DNA from: a virus
IMG/VR virus record: IMGVR_UViG_3300036857_000284
Location: 1 to 47,010 of that record
Length of the DNA: 47,010 nucleotides
Strand: one strand, 5' to 3'
Shown: positions 12,481-20,160 of the stretch, piece after piece
How positions within the stretch are numbered: the stretch's first letter is position 1
Layout: each line of letters opens with the position of its first letter
Notes under the pieces: generated by a model
Databases searched by the model: none
The model's input: the letters and a program-made list of their open reading frames with translations, nothing else
What the model was told of the DNA's origin: nothing
Program-made: the position numbers and the translations under genes

Positions 12481-12496
12481 GTGCTAGACTGCGCGC

Positions 12497-13372
12497 ATGA
12501 TCGAAACCGCCATCTCGACCGAGGGCCGGGTGTTCACGGCGCAGATCTGCCGCGACGTCATCGCACGCGAGCGCGCAGGGGCGGCCTTGCTGTGGCCGGG
12601 GGCGGGTCGCTGGCAAGAGGCATTCCGCGAATTGGGCCTCGCCATCAGCAAATGCGGCGGCCCGGTCAAGGCGGGGGCCATGTTCAAGGCCGCGCAATTG
12701 CGCTTGCTCGACGCGCAACGCGACCACGGCGCATGCTTCCTCAATTGCTTCATGACGCGTAAGCGTTCGGGGCTCATGGAGGTCGTCACCTACTCGGCAA
12801 GCAAGCACCCGCTGACCGAACGTGGATATGAAGGCGTGGGCGTCGCCGTCTATCGCATGAGCTTGCAACGCAACGGATGCATCATCGTCGGCAAGCCCGA
12901 CCGCGTCGCCTTCCTGAGTTGGCATACGCTTGGCCGCATGCGCGAGCGCAGCACCGTCGACCTCGCCGGCGCGAACGGCATTGCCGCCGGATGCGGGCTC
13001 GCCGGCCTGTTGCTGCGGGAATCGGCCAAGCACTTCGAAACCGAAATCAATTGGTCGAGCGAGGACAGCGCGAAAATGATTTGCACGGGCGTCCTGCGCG
13101 GGCCCACGCGCGGGATCAGTCAAGGATTTTTTGACGTGCTCACGGCCTTGCCCTTCTATGACGACGAGCGCAGGCGGTCGCAATGGAATCAGGGGTGCCA
13201 AATCGGATGGATGGTGCACGAATATATCAAAGGCGATAATGCCGACCCGACCGGCGTCGCCGCTCATATCCCGGTGCTTGCATTCCACGGCCGCGACTAT
13301 GTCTCCCGCGGCTTGAAGGGCAACACGTTGTCCTCGACCCAATCCGGATGCGCCCAACCCTTGACGTCGTGA
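12497..13372 (+). CDS. isolated gene of unknown function (291 aa), possible moron
   Basis: Not recognised. Mixed alpha/beta protein without signal peptide. Cysteines are scattered (SKCGG, HGACFLNCF, AAGCG), and motifs such as SWHTLGRMRERSTVDLAG and NQGCQIGWMVHEYIKG look conserved but match nothing I can name. It has its own transcript: a terminator stands 16 bases before the ATG, and its 3-prime end overlaps the convergent helicase gene by 76 bases. An independently transcribed gene set between regulatory and replication units is typical of a moron or defence gene. Confidence 0.6.
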   Translation: MIETAISTEGRVFTAQICRDVIARERAGAALLWPGAGRWQEAFRELGLAISKCGGPVKAGAMFKAAQLRLLDAQRDHGACFLNCFMTRKRSGLMEVVTYSASKHPLTERGYEGVGVAVYRMSLQRNGCIIVGKPDRVAFLSWHTLGRMRERSTVDLAGANGIAAGCGLAGLLLRESAKHFETEINWSSEDSAKMICTGVLRGPTRGISQGFFDVLTALPFYDDERRRSQWNQGCQIGWMVHEYIKGDNADPTGVAAHIPVLAFHGRDYVSRGLKGNTLSSTQSGCAQPLTS

Positions 13373-14742
13373 CGGCCACGGCCGGGGATGTTCACTTCTT
13401 TAATCACCCGGTCGCGCGCCCACTTGTTGATAATCTCGCGCGCCCATTTCTTGCCCGACGCGGTGTCCATGTCGGCGCGGTCGCAATGCCGGCCGACGTC
13501 ATAGCCTAACCAATCCGCCGATTGTGAATCGGCGCGCCGCGGGCCCTCGCGTTCGAGCAAGCGTTGAACCCAATCCTTTTCGGTTTGCTCCAACGGATCG
13601 AATGAGGCGGGGAACATCCATGGGATAATTGATTGCACGTTGTCGGTATTGGGCAGCATCACCGACACAATCTGAAACCACACTGCGGCCTCGGCCGGGG
13701 CCATGTTTCTTTTGCCCTTGTCGACCCGAATATAAGCCGAACGCTTGGCCGTGTCCTTGAGCCGCGCGCGCTCGGCGTCGAATGTGCTCATGCGATTGAT
13801 CACGCGCGCCGAGCGCACCGCATTGATGATCGCGCCGCCGCCGCGGGCATCGTCGACCGTGAGCTCGTCCTGCCCCTGTATCGGCTTGCGCACATGATGC
13901 GAGAGCTCGATGCAACACTTGCGCCGCTGCGCGATCAAGCCGAGTGTTTTCACGACCTGATCAATCGCGCCGTTATCGTTCTCCGGAACGGTATGAAAGG
14001 AAATGAACGGGTCGAGTATGATCACGTCAATCCGGTTCTCGAGGATCTGTTGCTCGAACCGCGCCAACCATTGCTTGTTAGGAACGAGCATAGAGACACG
14101 CGGGCACGTGCCGATGAATAGCGGGAAGCTTTCCTTGTCGTCGACCCACAGGTTCGAAGCAACGACGGCCTGATCGAGCCGCGGATGTTGTTGGCAATGC
14201 GCGGCAATGCGCCGATCGATTTCGACCTTCGGATCCTCGCCCGACACGTACCACACGCGCCGGCCCTGCGCCGCCATGTCGATTGCCTCGAACAGCGACA
14301 GCGTGGTTTTGCCGAATCCTCCGGGCGCAACCGTCGCGGTCGCCGCCCCGCGCACGTAATGCCCGCCATAAAGAAACTCGCGTGGCGGAATGGCGAACGG
14401 GTTCGGGAATACGTAGCGGGTCGCGACGTGCTGCGGCCCTTCCTCTCTCGCCTCTTGCCGTGCCTCGCGCGTGCGCCCGTTGGGTTTGACCGCCGCGAAT
14501 GCATCCGTGATGACGGTTTGCACCTCGTCGGCCTGTTCGCCCCATCCCTGCGCCGACGCCATCTCGAACAGTTCGTCGGCGGCAAGCGTGCGGTCAAGCC
14601 CGCGATTGACATATCCCGCGACGTCGAACGCGGCGTCGTTGAAGATCTTCCATCCCACCTCGTCCGAGGGCGCACTCGCCAGCAAGCGCCGCCACGAGGC
14701 GAGCCCTTGCGCGAATTGTCCTAAGTCGGCGGACACCGTCAT
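13297..14742 (-). CDS. RepA-like hexameric DNA helicase (AAA/RecA fold)
   Basis: 481 residues. Walker A APGGFGKTT at about 139-147, Walker B VIILDPFISFH at about 240-250, and a third motif CIELSHHVRK at 277-286 match plasmid RSF1010 RepA-type helicases, which unwind DNA at forks. The N-terminal 100 residues are helical and specific; the C-terminal 100 residues (WAREIINKWARDRVIKE) resemble a winged-helix tail. The ATG at 14742 overlaps the preceding gene (ATGA). As the largest and last gene of the minus-strand replication group, it is the likely replicative helicase of the phage. Confidence 0.85.
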   Translation of the reverse strand: MTVSADLGQFAQGLASWRRLLASAPSDEVGWKIFNDAAFDVAGYVNRGLDRTLAADELFEMASAQGWGEQADEVQTVITDAFAAVKPNGRTREARQEAREEGPQHVATRYVFPNPFAIPPREFLYGGHYVRGAATATVAPGGFGKTTLSLFEAIDMAAQGRRVWYVSGEDPKVEIDRRIAAHCQQHPRLDQAVVASNLWVDDKESFPLFIGTCPRVSMLVPNKQWLARFEQQILENRIDVIILDPFISFHTVPENDNGAIDQVVKTLGLIAQRRKCCIELSHHVRKPIQGQDELTVDDARGGGAIINAVRSARVINRMSTFDAERARLKDTAKRSAYIRVDKGKRNMAPAEAAVWFQIVSVMLPNTDNVQSIIPWMFPASFDPLEQTEKDWVQRLLEREGPRRADSQSADWLGYDVGRHCDRADMDTASGKKWAREIINKWARDRVIKEVNIPGRGRHDVKGWAHPDWVEDNVLPFKPRET

Positions 14743-14942
14743 GCGTCCTCGAAACCGAAAACCCGATTGATGGTCAACACGACGAACTCAATGCCGTACC
14801 TGTCCGCTAGGCCGTGAACGTGCGCATAGGCAAGCAAGGGCCCGATTGCTTCCCCGCTATCCTCATATTCACAGCAACGGAACAACAACGCGCGCGCCTC
14901 GCATAACGCCTCGAACACACGCAACGGCGGGACACGCTTCAT
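14739..14942 (-). CDS. hypothetical protein (67 aa) between resolvase and helicase
   Basis: Not recognised. Begins MKRVPPLRVFEALCEARALL, helical, with two further cysteines (FRCCEYEDSGEA), and ends in a hydrophobic strand (GIEFVVLTINRVFGFEDA). Both ends overlap neighbours by ATGA junctions. Size and position suggest a helicase accessory protein, without sequence proof. Confidence 0.55.
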   Translation of the reverse strand: MKRVPPLRVFEALCEARALLFRCCEYEDSGEAIGPLLAYAHVHGLADRYGIEFVVLTINRVFGFEDA

Positions 14943-15454
14943 CGCGCGAACAATGGCGAGCGCGCAATCCCGATCATCGGATCCGCGAGCGCGCAGGCGT
15001 AATCCCAGCAAGCGCAAGCATCGGCCGCATTGTGATCGGCAATCGGCCAACCCAAGCGCCGGCACGTGCTAACGACGTCATCCTTTTTCGCGAACCGCGA
15101 GCCGCAGAAATGCTTGCGCACCGCCAAGGTCGGAACGGTTTTGATGTTGATCACGCCGCGACAGAACGCGACCGCGCCGAGCACCGCCTGCAATGCCACG
15201 AGCCGGTCACGCGCGATGCGGTTCGTCTCGCCCTGCAACGCCTCGATCGGTAGCACCGCCTCCATGATCAGCACGTCGGGCCGTGGTTCGGGTTCGAGGA
15301 AAGCAGAGAACCATTGCAGCGCATTCTTGCCGATCGCCCATTCGCTCGCACCGTCCGGGCCGACAAACGCCACGCTCCCGGTCGTCGGACACTCGCCCGG
15401 GCAACCTCTTGCCCATCCGCATTGCGTTGCGACGTCAAGCGCGAGAATGTTCAT
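14939..15454 (-). CDS. ruvC: RuvC-like Holliday junction resolvase
   Basis: 171 residues with the RNase H-like fold of RuvC. First acidic residue Asp7 in ILALDVATQCGWA, second Glu65 in VLIMEAVLP, and the C-terminal pair in IADHNAADACACW (Asp140, Asp145). These bind the metal ions that cut four-way junctions. Phage copies resolve recombination or replication intermediates before packaging. ATG at 15454 overlaps the preceding stop. It works naturally with the exonuclease/RecT pair in the divergent operon. Confidence 0.85.
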   Translation of the reverse strand: MNILALDVATQCGWARGCPGECPTTGSVAFVGPDGASEWAIGKNALQWFSAFLEPEPRPDVLIMEAVLPIEALQGETNRIARDRLVALQAVLGAVAFCRGVINIKTVPTLAVRKHFCGSRFAKKDDVVSTCRRLGWPIADHNAADACACWDYACALADPMIGIARSPLFAR

Positions 15455-15792
15455 TTCGATTTGCCGTTCAAAGTTCGATACTCGACCGGACGGCCGGCTT
15501 CCTGCGCGCGCCCGATGCCAAGCTTCATCCCTTCGCTAATTCCGCGGTCGGTATAGACCACGATCGCGTCGGCCGACGCCCCCCAAATCAAACCGGCGCG
15601 AATACCGCGCATGCGCTCGCCTTGGATGCTATCGCGCAACACGCCCATTTGCGTGTAGAGAAGATGACTCGCGAACGGGGCCTCGCCGCGGCGGAAGCAA
15701 TCGCGCATCGCCTTGCGCGCGTAGCGGCGATTGAGGAAGCGCACGAAAAACCATTTCGAGCCGTAAGGCGATTCGATGATCACACGGCGCAT
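15451..15792 (-). CDS. DUF7768-like protein, nucleoside deoxyribosyltransferase-related
   Basis: 113 residues with the pattern MRRVIIESPYGS, RYARKAMRDCFRRGEAPFAS, HLLYTQMGVLRDS and IVVYTDRGISEGMKLGI, ending RPVEYRTL. This is the arrangement I associate with the DUF4406/DUF7768 relatives of nucleoside 2-deoxyribosyltransferases, which use a Rossmann-like fold to bind nucleotides. A role in nucleotide salvage or signalling is possible. ATG at 15792 was chosen because GGAG precedes it and it begins with the family start; an upstream ATG at 15825 lies inside the previous gene. Confidence 0.7.
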   Translation of the reverse strand: MRRVIIESPYGSKWFFVRFLNRRYARKAMRDCFRRGEAPFASHLLYTQMGVLRDSIQGERMRGIRAGLIWGASADAIVVYTDRGISEGMKLGIGRAQEAGRPVEYRTLNGKSK

Positions 15793-15793
15793 T

Positions 15794-16144
15794 TCACGCT
15801 CCGTCGAACAGATCCGGATTGTCATCCTCGTGCCGGCCGAACCGATCGCGCGCGCCGCCCTCGCCTTCGCTGCGCAGCGAACAGAGTCGAAAGAAATCCG
15901 GAAATTCCGGATGTTGTTCTAACCAATGCCGCGCATAGTAGGCGCGATGATTGTTCGGCAGTTTGAAATCATGCGCCGAGCGCGTTTCAATGGTGAGATG
16001 CCAACGCAATCGTTCCCAAATGGTCGCGATTGCATATTCTTTCCAACCGCGGTCAATCACCTCTTGCGCGTAGCGGCATATCAATTGATAGACCTGCGGG
16101 TTTTCTTCGTGATACGCTCGCCATTCATCATAAAGGCTCGACAT
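15794..16144 (-). CDS. conserved phage protein of unknown function (116 aa)
   Basis: Pattern of a widespread phage family: YDEWRAYHEENPQVYQLICR near the start, then an ERLRW motif, then FKLPNNHRAYYARHWLEQHP and FFRLCSLRSEGEGG. It is helical and soluble, and usually sits among replication genes, as here between the methyltransferase and the DUF7768-like gene. Start ATG at 16144 overlaps the methyltransferase end by 17 bases. Function is unknown. Confidence 0.7.
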   Translation of the reverse strand: MSSLYDEWRAYHEENPQVYQLICRYAQEVIDRGWKEYAIATIWERLRWHLTIETRSAHDFKLPNNHRAYYARHWLEQHPEFPDFFRLCSLRSEGEGGARDRFGRHEDDNPDLFDGA

Positions 16145-16772
16145 GTGATTCCTCCCGCGGCTCGATTGATTGGAATTTATCGACCTCGTTTCCCCACGCA
16201 TCCCATCCCGCGCGCCGCGCGCGCGCGAACAATTCGAGATAGGGGCCGGCGACCAACCGCTCGATCCGCTCGTGCACGCATGCCGGTTTGCGGGAATGCT
16301 CGCGGCGGGGCTCGATAATCGCTTGCCGAACATCGGCGGCGAGGCGCTTTGGCTTGCCGCGCGTGGCGAGCAAACAGGGTTCGGTGTTGGCCCGCGTCCA
16401 ATATCCCATGCCCATCATGTCGGGAATGGCTTGCTCGAACATTTCGAGTTGTCCGGCGTGCGCCTTTGTCCAAGCGAATGCGCAGGTCTTATAGGTGAAG
16501 CCCCATGCCTCGATCACGGATAGCGCGTCGGGCAATTGCGGCCACGAGATCCACAGGAACAGACTGCAGTCAGAGGCCGCAAGCTCGCCGACCGGGAGCG
16601 CCCGGATCTCGGCAATGTCCATCGTCCGATAATGGATAGCACCAACACGCCGGCCGCTGCTGCGAACGCGCGGGATGGCCTCGCGATTGTCCCACGTGCG
16701 GAACCGCCACGGCGGATCCGCGAGGATCGCGCCATAGAATCCACGCCGCAGGCCATCGAAGGCCGCCGCCAT
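16128..16772 (-). CDS. MT-A70 family DNA N6-adenine methyltransferase
   Basis: 214 residues. The catalytic DPPW is at residues 19-22, followed by the target region and AIHYRTMDIAEIRALPVGEL, then LFLWISWPQLPDALSVIEAWGF and a TKA-G-motif region, with ATRGKPKRL and VAGPYLELFARARRAGW at the end. MT-A70 enzymes transfer a methyl group from S-adenosylmethionine to adenine N6. A phage copy may shield its DNA from host restriction or mark it for replication. No restriction gene is adjacent, so this is an orphan methylase. Confidence 0.85.
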   Translation of the reverse strand: MAAAFDGLRRGFYGAILADPPWRFRTWDNREAIPRVRSSGRRVGAIHYRTMDIAEIRALPVGELAASDCSLFLWISWPQLPDALSVIEAWGFTYKTCAFAWTKAHAGQLEMFEQAIPDMMGMGYWTRANTEPCLLATRGKPKRLAADVRQAIIEPRREHSRKPACVHERIERLVAGPYLELFARARRAGWDAWGNEVDKFQSIEPREESHVEPL

Positions 16773-16795
16773 GGCACCGCCTCATGCGGAAAGGT

Positions 16796-17191
16796 TTACG
16801 CGAGCGAGTCGAGCGACGCCTCGGCGTCCGGGCGAGCACGGCGGAGCGCCGCCTGCCCTAGCGGAAGGTCGCAAAAGTCGCCGAGCGAGGCGACCAGCGT
16901 GTCATAGTTTGCCTGATCGTCCTGTTCCAACCGCTCGACATTGCTGTGCATCTTGCGGTCGAGCCGGCGGTTTTTCACCAGCGTCCGGAACGCCCGCACG
17001 GGGATCCCGCTATCCTTGGCCGCCGAGATGGCGTCGGCAATGTCCTTCCGCGGTTCCTTGCAATTGGCCATGTATTCGCCCTTGAGCGAGGCGAGGTGAT
17101 TGTCCGCGTCGTCGATATCCTTCAACAGGCGTTCGAGCACCGCCTTGTCATAGCCGTTGCCGCCTGCACCGCTGTTGGTTTCCGTGTTCAT
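16796..17191 (-). CDS. helical protein, possibly GapR/DUF2312-related (131 aa)
   Basis: First gene of the minus-strand replication unit. A long helical region (YDKAVLERLLKDIDDADNHL) is followed by EPRKDIADAISAAKDSGIPVRAFRTL, similar in arrangement to the GapR/DUF2312 family, where helical subunits clamp overtwisted DNA, and then a basic stretch (KNRRLDRKM). The resemblance is partial and I give it only as a lead. Its ATG at 17191 faces the exonuclease operon, with 239 bases of shared promoter region. Confidence 0.5.
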   Translation of the reverse strand: MNTETNSGAGGNGYDKAVLERLLKDIDDADNHLASLKGEYMANCKEPRKDIADAISAAKDSGIPVRAFRTLVKNRRLDRKMHSNVERLEQDDQANYDTLVASLGDFCDLPLGQAALRRARPDAEASLDSLA

Positions 17192-17335
17192 GTGGGGGCC
17201 TCCGCATAGGTGTCGGCCGCGCCGCCGCGCGCCGGCCGGGTGATTTCGCGAGAGTCGAATCTGTGACGTATCTCGCATTGCACCGTCAACCGTCGGCGGT
17301 TCCTTTGCCTGTGGGCAAGTTTTAGAAAAGGGGGG

Positions 17336-17364
17336 TTGAGGGAACCCGGAATCCGTCCCATTAT
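17336..17364 (+). promoter_or_regulatory. candidate promoter of the recombination operon
   Basis: TTGAGG (17336-17341) and CATTAT (17359-17364) are 17 bases apart, about 65 bases before the 28-aa membrane peptide gene. Nearby are an inverted repeat GGTTCC/GGAACC (17299-17346) and a small hairpin TTGCC-TGTG-GGCAA. The region 17192-17430 must also hold the opposite promoter for the replication unit, which I could not place with confidence. Confidence 0.35.
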
Positions 17365-17430
17365 GGCCACAGCGCCCCGCTAAGGGGGGAATGCGGCCAC
17401 GGCGGCCCGCATCCGGTACGGCAAAGCCCC

Positions 17431-17517
17431 ATGAACGAGATCGAGGTACGCAATCTCGCGGCTTTAATCGTGCTGGCGATTGGCCTGTGCCTGTGGTGCG
17501 TGGGCGTCATCCCATGA
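17431..17517 (+). CDS. 28-residue single-span membrane peptide
   Basis: MNEIEVRNLAALIVLAIGLC followed by LWCVGVIP: a charged N-terminus and one hydrophobic span of about 18 residues. Its TGA overlaps the exonuclease start (ATGA), which supports real translation. Rare for a gene this small to stand at the head of a recombination operon; it may be a small regulatory membrane peptide or simply a leader that couples translation to the exonuclease. Confidence 0.5.
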   Translation: MNEIEVRNLAALIVLAIGLCLWCVGVIP

Positions 17518-18467
17518 AAATCGAGCGCCGGCCGATCATTAACATTGAGGAATGGTTGGCGTGGCGGCGGACCGACGTCCTCACGGCAAGCCGCGTCGCC
17601 GGCCTGTTCGGCCTGCACCCGCGCGAGACTCCCTATTCGCTGTTCCAGCGCGCCCATGGCGTCATTCTCCCGGAGGACGAGGGCGACGTCACCTCGCGGC
17701 AACGCGGCCTCGATTTCGAGGATCTGATCGGCCGCCGGTTCCAGCGCGAGCACCCGGAATTGAAGCTCAAGCGCGCCGGCGTCTATCTGCGCGACCCTGT
17801 GCGCAAGTTCGGCGGGACGCCGGATTTCTTCCTGCGCTCGCCCGCGCATCAAAGGGGCGTGCTCGAATGCAAGAGCGTCGCCCCCTTCGTGTTCAAAAAA
17901 TATTGGACGGAATACGAGCCGCCGCGATGGATCATCATGCAAACGCTCGTGCAAATGATGCTCGCACAGGCGACGTTCGGATGGATCGCGGCCTGCATCG
18001 TCGACGGATACCGATACGACCTGCATTGCTATGAGGTGCCGCGCCACGCCGGCGCGGAGCGCCGGATCCTAGATGCTATCGAGTCATTCTGGCATTGCGT
18101 CGAGAACAACAAGGTGCCGGAACCGGACTATGCACGCGACGGAGCTTTGATTGCGGCCATGAACCAGAGCACGACGGAAGGAAAGACGGTCGACCTGCGC
18201 CACGACAACCGCCTGCCCGAAATCCTCGACGAGCGCGCGCGCCTCAAGCAAGAAATCGACGACGCCAAGGCGCGTTGCGAGGAAATCGAGAACGAAATTC
18301 GCGGCAAGATCGGCGACGCCGAGGCCGCGCTCGTCACAGGCTGGCGATTGACCTGTAAGGAAATCAAGGAATCCGTCGTCAAGGAATACACGCGCAAGGC
18401 TTATCGCCAATTACGCGCCACGCGCGACGAGGCCCCCGCGCCCGCCACTAGCGAGGTCGTCACATGA
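17514..18467 (+). CDS. YqaJ-type viral recombinase (alkaline exonuclease)
   Basis: 317 residues, PD-(D/E)XK nuclease fold. Visible motifs: the starting helix LAWRRTDVLTASRVAGLFGL, then RQRGLDFEDLIGRRF, the catalytic GGTPDFF (Asp104) and VLECKSV (Glu118, Lys120), and a QTLVQMML helix. The enzyme digests one strand of a double-strand end, giving the single strand that RecT anneals. The C-terminal 90 residues form a charged coiled coil (DERARLKQEIDDAKARCEEI) that may mediate oligomer or partner contacts. The ATG at 17514 overlaps the upstream peptide gene and gives the family N-terminus. Confidence 0.85.
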   Translation: MKIERRPIINIEEWLAWRRTDVLTASRVAGLFGLHPRETPYSLFQRAHGVILPEDEGDVTSRQRGLDFEDLIGRRFQREHPELKLKRAGVYLRDPVRKFGGTPDFFLRSPAHQRGVLECKSVAPFVFKKYWTEYEPPRWIIMQTLVQMMLAQATFGWIAACIVDGYRYDLHCYEVPRHAGAERRILDAIESFWHCVENNKVPEPDYARDGALIAAMNQSTTEGKTVDLRHDNRLPEILDERARLKQEIDDAKARCEEIENEIRGKIGDAEAALVTGWRLTCKEIKESVVKEYTRKAYRQLRATRDEAPAPATSEVVT

Positions 18468-19510
18468 ATGTCGTTCCGCTCCCGATCATGATGCGTTGCT
18501 CCGCCTGCGGGGCCGAGGCGCGCGCGGCCTGCGGATGCGGCGCACCCTATGTTCACATGCGGGCGGGCAAGCTCGCGGCCAAGGCCATCGCCGCGAATCC
18601 GGGCCTATCGAATCGGGCAATCGCCGACAAGCACGGCGTTTCTTTTGAGACTGTAAGGCGCGCCCGCAAAACAACTGACACAAATGTGTCAGTTGAGCCC
18701 CGGGTCGGCAAGGATGGCAAGGTTCGCCGCTCGCCCAAGAAAAAGAAAAAGGCCCGGATCAAGAATTGGTGGAAAGATATCACCGAGGCCGACATCGAAG
18801 CCATTGATCCGGGTCCGTCGAACAATCCGCTCGACGAGGATTATGGATCCGAGGATCCGGAAAACTTCCGCACCGCATTTCTCGTTCGCCACATTTTTTA
18901 TTATAATGTCTGGATTGATCCGACAGATAAAACCGCAAAGCCACGCTTGGGCAAAGCGTCGGCAAAAGTATTTTCCGCGACAAAACCCATCGAAATGATC
19001 TTGACCGCCGATCACGTGACCAAATCAATCAAGGCAAAAGGAGTCGGCGACACCTTGCGTTGCTCGGTTGCGTTTTGCGTGCGCGATCATGCTGACAAAT
19101 TTCCCCATGCCATTGACGGCGGCATGATTGACTTCCAATACACCACGGCTTTCGTTGCCAGCAAGCACAACAAATCAGGATGGCCAACCGAGTGTTATGT
19201 TTACCAGCACAGTCTCGGAGAATTCGCAAAGCTCAACGATAGCCGAGGCGGTCAACGCAAACTCTTGAAATTGATCGAACAGCACGGCCCGATTCACATT
19301 GTGCTACGTCCCGCGCGCAAGCGAAAGGAACCGCCGGTCGGCGGACATGGCGGAGCGGTTCGAGGTTTGCGCGCAAAAATTGATTATTCGGGACGCGGCG
19401 CAAGTCGCCGCGCGGCATATGCTCTCGCTGGCGGCGTGCCGTGGGATCAGGTGAACAAGATCCGGGGCCTTGCACAGTCTGCCGCAACAGGCCCCGGTGC
19501 GCCCGCGTAG
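18464..19510 (+). CDS. zinc-ribbon plus helix-turn-helix regulatory protein (348 aa)
   Basis: N-terminus with a zinc-ribbon-like motif (MRCSACGAEARAACGCG, residues about 10-26), followed by a helix-turn-helix (NPGLSNRAIADKHGVSFETV, then RRARK), a lysine-rich linker (RRSPKKKKKARIK) and a large C-terminal domain with WWKD and a hydrophobic core that I do not recognise. It lies between exonuclease and AT-hook genes, so it may bind DNA at recombination or replication sites. A C-terminal catalytic function cannot be excluded. Confidence 0.6.
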   Translation: MNVVPLPIMMRCSACGAEARAACGCGAPYVHMRAGKLAAKAIAANPGLSNRAIADKHGVSFETVRRARKTTDTNVSVEPRVGKDGKVRRSPKKKKKARIKNWWKDITEADIEAIDPGPSNNPLDEDYGSEDPENFRTAFLVRHIFYYNVWIDPTDKTAKPRLGKASAKVFSATKPIEMILTADHVTKSIKAKGVGDTLRCSVAFCVRDHADKFPHAIDGGMIDFQYTTAFVASKHNKSGWPTECYVYQHSLGEFAKLNDSRGGQRKLLKLIEQHGPIHIVLRPARKRKEPPVGGHGGAVRGLRAKIDYSGRGASRRAAYALAGGVPWDQVNKIRGLAQSAATGPGAPA

Positions 19511-19560
19511 TGTATCGGGCGCGTTCTTTTACTCTATCACCAAACCAAAACGGAGGACCA

Positions 19561-20160
19561 ATGGCACGACCTAGAAAGAAACGCGGCCCCGGACGGCCCC
19601 CGGGAAGCAAGAATAAGCGCGGGCCCGGACGTCCCAAAGGCAGCAAGAACAAGCCGAAATCTGTCGCGGTCGCCGGATATGGCAACGTGCCCGCGGTGCT
19701 CAACAATATGCGGGCCCGTTTGGGCGAGCTCGAAAGGCGGTTCGTGCATATGGCCAGCATCGGCGAGGCGGAAGATCTTGCCGAGGTCGTGCGCTCGACA
19801 GTCGAGCAAATAACCGAAATGCACAAGCGGGTCGAAAAGCTCACGACCGCTTTCAACGATCTCGTGACCGACGTCGAACATCCGAGCACGCAAATCCTCG
19901 CGCGTCGGCTTATTGCTGTTGAGCAAGCCGACAAGATGACTCGCACCGCGCACGACCGTTTGAACATGCTCGAACAGCATGTGCGCCAGATGCGAACCGA
20001 GGTCGCCGAGCTCGTCAACGATCGCATCACGGAACGCAACCGCGCCGAGGTCGAGCGCATCGCGCGCGGTGAGGAAGAATCGGAAATGCTCTACGGCAAG
20101 CGCCCGTCGGAGATTGAACAGGAACAGGACGAGGACCATGGCGACAAACGCGAGCACTAA
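19561..20160 (+). CDS. AT-hook coiled-coil protein (199 aa)
   Basis: Starts MARPRKKRGPGRPPGSKNK and repeats GPGRPKGSKNK: two consecutive AT-hook motifs (GRP core flanked by basic residues), which bind the minor groove of AT-rich DNA. The rest is a long coiled coil (MRARLGELERRFVHMASIGE to the end) with a basic middle. It overlaps RecT by 23 bases. A reasonable guess is a DNA-bridging accessory factor for RecT or a nucleoid-type silencer. Confidence 0.7.
   Translation: MARPRKKRGPGRPPGSKNKRGPGRPKGSKNKPKSVAVAGYGNVPAVLNNMRARLGELERRFVHMASIGEAEDLAEVVRSTVEQITEMHKRVEKLTTAFNDLVTDVEHPSTQILARRLIAVEQADKMTRTAHDRLNMLEQHVRQMRTEVAELVNDRITERNRAEVERIARGEEESEMLYGKRPSEIEQEQDEDHGDKREH

Noticed and set aside
12341-13357. 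Open frame of 338 codons on the minus strand
   Set aside because: Shadow of the plus-strand 291-aa gene. Its translation lacks domain patterns, while the plus frame has balanced composition and a terminator and start upstream.
13297-17191. A second replication initiator or primase in the minus-strand unit
   Set aside because: None of the other proteins there shows a primase motif; only the helicase, resolvase, methyltransferase and small proteins are supported.
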